Assembly: GCA_963931925.1 (NCBI GenBank)
Contig: OZ007571.1
Span: forward strand, 39,507,550 to 39,571,549
Direction: 5' to 3'
Source of the DNA: Onchidella celtica
Lineage: Eukaryota; Mollusca; Gastropoda; Systellommatophora; Onchidiidae
DNA: 64,000 nucleotides
Shown here: one piece after another, positions 20,711 through 32,700 of the stretch
Position numbering within the stretch: the first letter of the stretch is position 1
Layout of the letters: each line of letters begins with the position of its first letter
The notes under the pieces: generated by a model
What the model saw: the letters and a program-made list of their open reading frames with translations, nothing else
Told to the model about the DNA's origin: nothing
Databases searched by the model: none
Made by a program: the position numbers and the translations under genes

Positions 20711-23700
20711 GTAAAGTTTGCATACTCCTGTTTGATTTTTCTTGCTCTCAGTCTTTTCATTTTAATTATTTCATGCCTCACCAAGCTATGTCAAAATATC
20801 ATGTGATGTGAAAGATCAGAACTACTAACATCTTAAGTGAAAGCCTGGAAATTATGTTTGTCTTTATTATATTTTCATGGTGCATTTATGATGTTCATGC
20901 TGCAACAACTTAATTATCTTGAAAAGTCATTCCTTATTAGGTAGTGAATAATAAAAAAAAATTCTCTGTTACATTACAATTTTTCCCATATGATGGTGAG
21001 CTGAAGAAGCCTAGCTTTCATTCATTCTAAGAGCATTACTATTAGGCCTACACAAATTTCGGCACTGAACAAAAAATCATCATGACTTCAGGATTCACAA
21101 TATTGACAACGCCAGTTAAAATGACACTTGCATGCCTACACTTGAAACATTTTGTTTTTGTGTCAGGTTGAAGTCCACACATCACAATGACATTTGGAAA
21201 GCTTTTTATACATTTACATGTGAGATAGATGTACTGTTTGATAACTTGCACAGATTGCCCATGAAGTCTGTGCAGTTTAGAATGCCAGAGGATGATAATT
21301 TGTTGTTTTTATGTTTTGTTTTCTATTAAGAAAGGAATGAGTTTATACAAAGTTTGTTCAGACCATCTTTGTGATAGAATTACTAATGTAATTAAAACAA
21401 GCATGAAAACGTGTGCAGACAGGTTCTCTGAAATACATTATATATAACATTAATTTATATATAAAATTTAATCTCAGATTCTCTGTACTCCAATAAATTG
21501 ACTGTCTGTTGGATTTTGTACTGTATGCTCTTATACTCCATCTGACCGAATCACGAGGACTTCATGTATATATTTTTTCTTTGTGGGGGGGGGGGGGCAC
21601 TAATATATTTTGTGCTAAAATATTTTGGCCGCGTATCTTCCTTGCCTAATTATTGCGCTGATAATGTATAATCCAGGGTATGATGTAGGGGAGCTAGGGT
21701 AAATATTTTCAGTAATCTATTGTATTGCTGCTGTCACAACGGCACTCTTTTCAGGGATGCTTGCTGTTTTCATCAGTAATAAATAACAACCTCATTCTCG
21801 TAATGGATGACAGATTACAAATCCTTGTTCTTTTGAACTTTCCATACCCGGCAGGTCACTGGTATCCTTTTCAGTAATTCACGAGCATCGTCTCTTTTCT
21901 CATGTTTATTCATCGGCTGCACTTTCAGCTATGAATCTGGGTCTTGTGTCCTTCCTGGTTTACACCACCTCTCTACAACGGGGATGGGGTATTTTTACTT
22001 GGGCTGTGTGTGTCATGCTCTGCATTACTTCAATAAATTATTACATTTTATATGTAGAAACATCCCCGATCTTTCTCAGATCTCGGCCAACCAAGCTTAA
22101 CCACCAGCTGATCCATCGCACTCCTCAAAATATTTTATGTAGAGTGTAAATTAAAGTTTACCAGGGAAATTGTTTGAGAGCCGCAACAACAACAACAAAA
22201 CTGGCAACACAAACTCGAGAACCGTATCAGGATTCTCCTCCATGCACTTATATAGACATAAAATTATATGACAATTTCCAATCTGTCCTCTCGGCACATT
22301 TTTCTTGCTTATGCATATTATGTGGTTATGCGAACATTTCTTGTACCTCTAACGTTTCCCGTTTCGAAGTGTCTAGGCACACGACATATCGTGGAAAAAG
22401 CGTGGAGAGATTTTTTCACGACACGTTTTTCATCCAATCAGAGTTGACCGTTTTCTGACTCAAAATGGCGGCCCCCACTGAGCGGGAGGTTGGAACCCGG
22501 GGGGGGGGGGTGGGGGGGGGCGTGAGGGTCTAGTCAGTTTGTATCAATGGGCGGTAGTCAGATTGACCAATCAGGCGAAAAGGGGCTGGGGTAGCTGTAA
22601 TAAGTCGTGAAACGTCGTGAAAACTTCACCAAGGCCATTTCCAGGACATGTCGTGGAAAACTTCACGGAGGCGATTTCCACGACATGTCGTGAAAATAGC
22701 CTTCCTTCCCGTTTTTATCATTTTGGTCAGCGTCTTCTCTTATTACCAGTGTCTCTACGCAAATACTCAGACTTTACCTGGTAAGATACTATAATAAAAC
22801 TTGACAAAAATTTTTGTTTACCTTTTATGTTAATTAGGACGCTTAGGAGGCACACACAAATTTGCGTAACTCTCATTTGCAAGTCATATGCCAGTAAGCT
22901 GCCATGTTTCACTTTTGGATAGTAGGCCATGTTGTGTGCATTAAGAGGTCAGGCTGTACAATATATTTTTTTTAAATTATGGAGCGGGGAGGGGACTCGG
23001 TCCAATGAGTGACCATGCTGGTGTATAATTTTTAACTTGTAAGTGGGGTCTTAAGCAGTACAAATTATACAATATACAACAACAACAAAACTGGCAACAC
23101 AAACTCGAGAACCGTATCAGGATTCTCCTCCATGCACTTATATAGACATAAAATTATATGACAATTTCCAATCTGTCCTCTCGGCACATTTTTCTTGCTT
23201 ATGCATATTATGTGGTTATGCGAACATTTCTTGTACCTCTAACGTTTCCCGTTTTTATGATTTTGGTCAGCGTCTTCTCTTATTACCAGTGTCTCTACGC
23301 AAATACTCAGACTTTACCTGGTAAGATACTATAATAAAACTTGACAAAAATTTTTGTTTACCTTTTATGTTAATTAGGACGCTTAGAAGGCACACACAAA
23401 TTTGCGTAACTCCCATTTGCAAGTCATATGCCAGTAAGCTGCCATGTTTCACTTTTGGATAGTAGGCCATAATGTTGTGTGCATTAAGAGGTCAGGCTGT
23501 ACAATATATTTTTTTTAAATTATGGAGCGGGGAGGGGACTCGGTCCGATGAGTGACCATGCTGGTGTATAATTTTTAACTTGTAAGTGGGGTCTTAAGCA
23601 GTACAACTTATACAATATACAACCTCCGACTGTAATGTCCATCTTCCTGCGGATTGAACACTGGAATTTGCCCACGCCGTCCATAGAGGCATAGGACATC

Positions 23701-26700
23701 TGACGGCAAAACAAGGAAATTCCATTATGGCGCGGCAAGGCCCGAGATGGATTAGTGGTGTTACAGGGTCACTTGCTGATTCGTTTGTCCCGTTTAAATA
23801 AGTTAAACAAAAAATAGAAGAAACAATTTTATACGTGAAATGTGAGTTTTAATGGTTATCAAGAAGATGTCCTTATTTTGTCAGAAATGCATTTGGGCTT
23901 TCTAAACTGCAATGCTTGTCGCGTCCATATGCTAACCCACAATCTAACTCTACTTTATGGTATGTTACATGAGATTTACAGTGGACTTTCTTTCTCACCT
24001 TTGACAAATTTGATCCGACAGAGGCAAAGCGAGAGAGCCAAGAGCAATGAAATAGCCATTATGTTGTGGACGCTGTCCTTTAACAGTTATCGCATTCCAT
24101 GTCTACCAGTCCTCGTTCCTAAATCGCAATTGAATGGTAACATGGTAACTCCCAAGCCCCCCCCCCCCCCCACTTTCACATTTTCTTTGAGACCACTTCA
24201 AATAATTATCGTACAAAAGAAGTGTGCTATATGAATATTACAGCATCCGTTACCAGTTATGCTAAGTAAATCGTAATCTTCAAACATTTATTATAGAAGA
24301 ACGTTTAATTGTTTCAGGCAATTTGACGTCAAAGATGTAATGTGAAGTGCAATCAGATGAGTTACGACCGCCTCTGTTACGACCTTTTCGATCAAACCGC
24401 CGGAACATAATCGGGTATCAACATATTGTGTAACTATATGTTGGTTGCCGTTCTAACTGTTGTTGTTACGGATGTAGGAAACGATGCGGAGAAAGAAAAA
24501 AAGCAAAGAGCAGATATGTGCAACGCAAAATCGAAATAATTATGTATCGTTCATTTGCAAGTTGTGAAAGATGGACATTTAACATCGAGAGCCATGTGGT
24601 ACATATTCATATCATGTTTTTTTTTTCCCACAAATTTTCAGGAGAAGTAAAATACTGAATGACTTTCTATATCTGATTTAGTAGTTAGATATTTATTTAT
24701 TTTTTTAAAACGTTATTCAACTCTCAGTTTTTAGAATTTAACCGCAAACTCATAACATTTAATTTCAAACGTTATTCAACCTTGAATTTTTAGAATTTAA
24801 CCGCAAACTAAAAAACATTTAATTTAAAATGTTATTTAACCCTCAGTTTTTAGAATTTAACCGCAAACTTATAACATTTAACACATCCTGGGGGCTCTCA
24901 AGGGCTGCAAGCATGCCAAATATCTCAATTCTGGAAAAAAGTCGTGCGGCCCTCGATACATGGAAAACAATTTGTTACCAGAGAATCGTTGAATAATCCC
25001 AGAGGACTTGTCCTGCCATTTCAGTTTTGTTAAATCGTACAAACCAAGTCATTGAGCAGTGATTTTCTCGGTAGTTTGTCATTCCCCATGACCTCCAACT
25101 ATCGTTTTTTGTTGTATTTTTTTTTTTTTTTTTATTAATCTTTTGCAGCATTTAAAACAAAATTCCAAGATTGACATGCCCTTCTCCGTAGCTTATCTTG
25201 GTGGGAGACTTTTTTTTTTTTTTACAGAAAAGAAAACATCTGGATCTATATTTGGAATTATAAGATTACACGTGTGGCTAATGTACACAAGTCATGTAAA
25301 ACATACCTTGGGCTGGATGAAAAAGCTGAAGCAATTTAGGCCTTTTATTTCTGAACGTCTCCCAAATTCATTTTCCAAATCCAACAATAAAGTTCCACAA
25401 AGGCCAGCGAACTTATGTTATTATGAATATGGCTTGTCATTATAAGTTATTGGTTCATGTGCTCATGTTTAACTTTTTTTTTGGCATTCTGAAATCTCAA
25501 ATTAGCTACCTGCAGGCGGTCACGGTGCGGAGTGCGGTCGTATGTAGGTACATGTATAATGCACCATAGGCAGTTTCCATTCTGCTTGTCTGGCATTGGC
25601 GGCTTTAACATTCACATACATGTTTACAACATTTTAGGCTCGCAAAAAAAGCCATTTTCTCCTCTCTGTTTCCCTAATGTAACCTGTCAAAACATTTACG
25701 GAAGCCGCCGTGGTTTTGTTCGTCAAAACTCAATAATTGTGGTCCGAAAATTCCACTGCAGGGAGGCGGAAATAGGACCCGGAAACCCATTGAATGGGTG
25801 CTTTATGAACCTAAACAAAAATAACAAACATACTCTACCACATGTCTTACGTTGATCTGAGGTTATAAATTATATGTCAAAGGACCAGGTAGTAGGATTT
25901 GTTATGGTGCCTGCTTTACAGAAATGCGAGTGTTTGATGACAATGAAAAATGCACTGGATGAGTAGATGGTATGTCATAATATTTCTTTGAGTCAACATA
26001 GAGATGTTTTTTTCGTCTTTTACATTTAATTAAATTCTAGCAAGGCAGTGGGTGAATTGGAAGGGACATGAGTCAGTCCTCGCGAACAAATCATGCCATT
26101 TATAAACATCAATCAGTTTTCCGATAATATTAAATACACGTGAAATTTTGCTATCCTCAACCATTGTCTCGCTCTTTTCCTTTTCTCGTTCTCTCTCGCT
26201 CTCATCCAGTTTATGTAAAATGCATCCACTGGTAGGCATGGGCATAATTATGTGAATGTGTATCACTCATATAATAACGTACCATCATTGTGTCACAAAT
26301 CACAAGGAACTGTCACTAATGTCAGTCACTGTTATTTTATTAATGTGATAGGGGCTGACTCGAGATAGTACATGTAGATTCAGGAACCCGTACAACGTAC
26401 AAAGAACGTAGATTAAATTTCCTTCAAGAACCGTGATAATTTGACAATGCCAAGCGCTCTAACGAGTGGACATCACATAATTCCACGATTTGCCACAATC
26501 ATTTAACAAGTTCTACCTCTACGCTCGTCACCACTTGTGCCAATCCTTAAGTTAGCACATACATTTTAATGTCTGGCGCCATCGATCCGCTACATGTATT
26601 ATTACTTGAATGACCATAGTCTATCTCAGAAGTGAATTTTATCGCTAAAACAACCGCGCCTATGTGTCAGATACTCAGAATGGAAAAGAATAACCGTTCA

Positions 26701-29700
26701 TGTGCCTTGTTTATGTGTTTGATGTCAATATTCATGCAGTCGGCGTCCCCCCTGTCTGACATCACAGCATTCGTTGAAACTCTTCAGACTTGGTGTAATA
26801 GGACCTTTGGAGTGGTTTATAAGCAATTTTATAACTGCAGATTTGACGGTGTCTAGCAAAAACATTTCAAATGTCAAGTTTAGTCCGAGGTAATCAGATT
26901 TGAATGGTATAGCCCGTCTGTCAAATGGACAAGTGGACGAAGCAGTTAGGTCAGAATTGTAGGTCTTAAAGATGGACTTACAATTACAAGAGCTTGCACG
27001 CCATCAGAAAACAGATGGAGAAATATACTTTTCAGAAAAAAACAACAAAAGGAGGATTTTGGTCATCAGATTGCCAGAAATATTATCTGAAAAAGTTGAA
27101 TGCCTGGGTACATGTAGTTAGTTTAAAATGATAAAAATCCCACATCAGGTTTGGACAAGAGAATCAGTATATGTAATTGTGGTGGATATCTGGAGCGCTC
27201 CTAGAGGGTCATGAGAAAATTTAGCGGGAAGGGAGTGTCACTTGTAAATTGAAGTCGGGGTTTTCTCTGGATAATGGGAATCTGACAGAATGAATTGAAA
27301 CTGCCCTGGATTACATTCAGGCGCTAATCGCAGTCCTTGAACATGAAAAGCGAAAGACAGCGTACAAAACAATCAATCTTCTTGTGTCCTTAAAAAAGAA
27401 GTGGATAAAAAAATAACATTTAGATTTTTATGTCTCGTCGCAGGCAATAAATCATCTGGGGCTAAGGTGTATTTGCGATTTATAGACTCCGAGGTTAAGG
27501 TGTTCAAGAAGAACTGGTGACTTTGCTCGCTATCGTTCCAATGTATTATCCGCCAATTGTCAGCCTAAGCGGGATTGTATTCTTCTAATTAGCGCATTCG
27601 AGATCCCAATTTTACAGCTCGGAGCGCAGAACAGGTAAACTTGTGCAATTCTATTTGTCAGTTTGTGATTAACGGGAGCATAATCCGGGGATCAGTGTAT
27701 GCCGAAAGAGCGATCGATCGATCGGCATGTGGTATTGATCAGTCTGCCGTTCGACCCTAGCTTTCCGGGTGCGTAGATATTTTTTATTCTCTGTTTCCCT
27801 TCAAGTGGCAAAGTTCTATAGGAACGCTGTATGAAATGTTTTGTACCTGACCAGGTCTCTAAAGAACGACGGACTTGGTCTACAAAAGGGGGCGAAAAAT
27901 AACAAACCAGGCGTCCATTCCCGTACAATAGCATAGTCCACATACAAGGGCGTCTTTTAACGCACCTTTTCAGTATAAGAAAAAAAAAATATTATCTTAC
28001 CGTCACACCTTTTATGTTGTCTCATAATATAGGCCTAGACCTGTATAAATCTTGATGGTGAAAGGGCATTGAGAACAGGTTAATAATGTCTCAGTTTCAT
28101 ATAAAAGACTGGGTCAAACACACACAAACAAGGGGTTAGTTTTACAGACAGTCTAGAGGCAATGTTTAGGAACATGAATAATTAATTACATATACCAATC
28201 AATGTCTAGACTAGATTACAAAATGTAAGGAATTGTAATTCGCGTGGAAGACATTGGGCTACATTAATTGAAACAACAATTCCGATAAAAAGAAGACATT
28301 ATAACAATAAAAACCGTTCAGCCTTAAAATAATTATTCCAGTCAGCCCCATTCATGCATTTCATACACTGAGATACCGGTAGCCTTTTTTCATCTCAGTA
28401 ATTCGTTTTCTTATACTTTTAGATTAAAATGCTAAGATTCTCCTTCAACCGATGCGTTTACTAGAGATTTTCGCCAGCCTTTCGCAAAGACGGAACCCGG
28501 TTTCTACACGGTTGATGACAATAAGAGATTTTACCACTCAATCGTTGTTGTTTTTTTCGAAGCTCTTCGCCTGATTTGCCGCCGTGGTCCATGCGATATG
28601 GGCCGGTGTGGTATCCCAGATTATCCCCCCCAAAATCTATCCCCCCTGATATTTCAAAATATCCCCCGGATACTCTAGGATATCCTAGAATAACCCCCGG
28701 ATATTCTGGAATATTCTGGTTTATCCCCCCGGATATTCTAGAATATCCCCCTCTATAACAGTTTATCCCCCGGGGTTAAAATAGGATGGGGGATACTTGC
28801 CAATGGGTACGAGGCATCCTATTTTATCCCCCCATTACAAATTATCCCCCACCTTTTTTTTCTGTCTTTGGGTAGCCTTTTCCCCCCTTTTCTTCGTGTG
28901 TGTTTCTATTTATTATACAATCTTTGTCTGCCACACGCACAAAAAATACACATTTACAAAGTGTGACTTAACATGCGTTTTAAGCCGACCCTTAGAATTG
29001 GACTAGGGGCATAAATCTTTCTCCTCCAGTCCATCAACCATACCCTTTTCTGGAGCTTTTAGTAGTCATCATCATCATTGCCTTTCTCACCCTGGATCAG
29101 GGTATAGGCCACCAACAAACACTTTCCATCCCTCTCTATCATGGGCCAGTCTCTTTACATTATTCCAAGTCTTTCCGCTTCGTTGCACATCATTTTCTCT
29201 GGCTCTTCTCCACGTTCCGCGCGGCCTTCCTCTTGATCTCTTGCCCTGGGGATTCCAATCCAATACCTTCTTCGTGATGCTGTTTCCTGGCCTCCTGAGA
29301 GTGTGGCCGATCCATCTCCATCGCCTCCTACCAATTTCCTCTCTGACTGGGCTCTGTCTTGTTCTTTTCCATACAATTTCATTGCTGACCTTGTCTGTCC
29401 ATCTGATCTTAAGTAGCTTCCTCAAACATCTGTTGATGAAAACTTGGATTCTCTTTATGCAGGCCTGGGACGCATTCCAAGTCTCACATCCATACAACAG
29501 GACTGACTTCACGTTCGAGTTGAATATCCTCAGCTTTGTTTTTAGAGATATATCCTTGGTTCTCCAAATCTTGCTTAAGGACGTGAAAGCTGCCTGTGCC
29601 TTTCCAATTCGTGCTTTGACTTCTGCCTCTGTTCCTCCCTTATTGTCAATGATACTACCAAGATAGCAGAAGGACTCTACATCTTCCAGTGGTTGATCTC

Positions 29701-32700
29701 CTACTCTGACTTGTGCGCTTGGGGGTGCAACAATTTTTAGGACCTTCGACTTCGCAGGATGTATCCTCAATCCAATAGATTCTGAAATTTTGTTTAGAGC
29801 TGTAGTCTTTGCTTGCATCTGGTCGTGTGTGTGCGACAATAGTGCCAAGTCATCTGCAAAATCTAGATCGTCCAGCTGTGTCCATGGGGTCCATTGTATG
29901 CCATTTCTTCCTCCACTGGTGGTTTCTTTCATAAGCCAATCAATCACCAGGACAAACAGAAATGGGGACAGCAAACAACCCTGCCTAACACCAGTCTTGA
30001 TATCAAAGCTGTCAGTAAGCTCGCCATCGTGTACGACTCTGCAACTTGTCCCCTCGTACATGCTCTTGATAAGGTTCACCATCTTCTCTGGGATTCCATA
30101 ATGTCTCAATATTCTCCACAGTGTTTCTCTATCGATGCTATCAAAGGCCTTCTCGTAGTCAAGGAAGTTCACTATCAGTTGGGAGTTCCACTCTAGCGAC
30201 TGCTCTACTATGATTCTCAGCGTGGCGATCTGGTCGGTGATTGATCGATTACTCCTGAAACCAGCTTGCTCCTCACGAAGTTTTGGGTCTGTTGCATTCT
30301 GTATTCGCTTGAGAATAATCCGGTTGAAAACCTTTCCTGGGATGGAGAGAAGTGTAATTCCTCTGTAGTTACTACAATTGCTGAGGTCCCCTTTTTTTGG
30401 AAGCTTCACGAGGTGTCCTTCCTTCCAGTCCTTTGAAAACTTGCCTCCGATCCAAATCCTCGAGAATAGTGAGTGCAGACCCTCTGCAGCCCCAGCAGCA
30501 TCTGCCTTCAGCGCCTCTGGTGGGATCTGATCTGGTCCAGCTGCCTTGCCTCGATTTAACTGCTTTATGGCATCATTAATCTCTGCTTTAGTCGGAGGGT
30601 CGCAACTGATCGGTAAATCATTTCTTGCGGGTAGAATGTCGGGTGGGTTGCTTGGTGGAGATCTGTTCAAGAGGCTGTTAAAATGTTCTCATTTTTAGTA
30701 GTAGTAGTAATTAAAGAGATTAAATTTCAGGGGTGGTCTGTGTATGGAGCAATGAGAATAAAGTACATTGTACTCAGCATCAACAGACAACCAGGGCACT
30801 CATTCTTTATTGTGAGGAGAAAAAGGAACGGACAATGCACCAGCGTGCTAAAATTGACAATACCGAATCGAAGCTGGCACAAAATGAAGTCGAGATATAA
30901 TCTTAAGCGGCCACTTGTGATCTTAAAGTTCTCATCTAGGCTATGCTTCGACGGAAATGTGTATCCTGTGATAAAGCACCTTAGGTGTAATTTCCAAGTT
31001 TTTGAGGGACTAGCTCATGGAAAATACTGTCTGAACAGCACAGTCATATAAAGATGTCATATAAACTCTTTGGTAGCAAGTTGTTGACTTCACGGGACAA
31101 GGGGAGTGTTAAAGAACTAATTATTGCACGTCAAGCATAGTGACACAGCAGTAACGAATCTAGTGCTGATGAGGGATTTGCAAACTTTGATAGAATTTCC
31201 CCCTTCGAAGCAACATTGTGGAGGATGTTACTGAAGATTACACCACCAGCTTCAGGAAAGTCTATCACTGTCGTCAGTTCTGAGAGCTGCCATTTGGAGA
31301 AGTCAGCCGATTTGTCCCCTCTCCATTGCATTTAGTCACACATCCATCTCAGAAATATTCTCAACAGCTCCAAGGACAGGCTGCCCAAGTTCGAAGATGT
31401 AATTGGCTCAGCGTCCCCAGTCTTCTTTGTTATCAATCCTCTAATGTATGTTGCAAGTAGTCTGTCACCAAAGCCGAACAAATGGCAGCATCAACAGGAA
31501 GAGTCTGTTTCTAGTTTACATGAGAAATAGTCATCAAAACCCACAGACGTCCTGTTTTCGGGTCTCATGGACAAAACTTCCTAATCAGGGGCGCAATGCT
31601 AAGAATGGATTCAATCAACCTTCAAAGACAATGGAGATTCGAGACAGACGGGAAAAAAAATCCAGATTCTTGGACCATTCGGGGATACACATATATAAGT
31701 CGAGGTGAAGATTTGTTAAGTGACAAGCAACCCATCCCATTCAAGTGTACCCAGATAGATCTAGTCCCAAATTTTTTTGCATTCCAGATCCAACACTTTT
31801 TACAGACTTAGCGTGTTCTGAGTAAGAGATCCTTTTAAAAAAGTTATTATGGATTACAGGGAATTGCATCCTGGTTTTAATCCTTAAAAATGTTCCATCT
31901 TTCAGCCTCATCTGAGACTTCTTTTCCTTTCTACGGGTCACACCACCTTTTTTCCCTCCTTGGAAGTCTAGCGTTCCATTATGTAATGATAGCATAAAAC
32001 TCTTTCTCCCTATCACCACCGCCTCATTTCCTGGAAGTACTTCTGTCAAGGCAGCAGGACACAATCAGCAAATGTGAAAGGGGGTGCTGAATTAATATAC
32101 CTTTAGTCCACGCCGCAACAATTGTTTTTCCCTACTATGTTACAATGCACATACTGCATTTTGTCAGCCTTCACTTATGGGATAGGCAGTGTGACTTACT
32201 GACCTTGAATGTCTGCAACCCCAAACTTAGAACAGTGATTCTCAGAGTGGGCGATATCAGCCCCCTGGTGACCTGATTCTCATTTCCAGGGGGGAGGGGA
32301 GGGCAGGAAACAAAGAAAAGGGCGACAAGTGGGCGAAAAAGAGGAATGGGGGCTATATGGAAGTTGGGGGGAACCAGCAATGAAGAGCGATTTGGGGGCA
32401 AATACATAACAGTCGTTGACGACTTCTACATCATGCTTACATGGGTTTGATGAACAGAAAAGAGTTTTTTTTTTTTGTTTAGTGCATTTGACAAAGAATG
32501 GTTTCTGCTTGATATTGTATCATCAACATGTTTGTTGTTTTTTTTCCCGGGAAATAGGGGGAAAAGTGGGCGCTGAAAGAAAATTTGGAGTCTGTGGGCC
32601 AATTGCCTGAAAAGGATTAAGGACCACTGCTAAAAAAGGTGAAATCGAGCTGGGGGATACTTTAGAATAGAGGGGGATGTTCTAGGATATCCTAGATTAT

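Noticed and set aside
22727-23470. Pair of near-identical 67-codon minus-strand frames as a duplicated gene
   Set aside because: They are explained by the 540-bp tandem duplication; no domain or splice evidence.
30683-31051. 122-codon plus-strand frame as a gene
   Set aside because: No known domain, and it starts inside the truncated 5' end of the RTE insertion.
31131-32064. Minus-strand frames inside the inverted-repeat element as transposase pieces
   Set aside because: No transposase motif (DDE, hAT dimerisation or zinc finger) visible in either frame.
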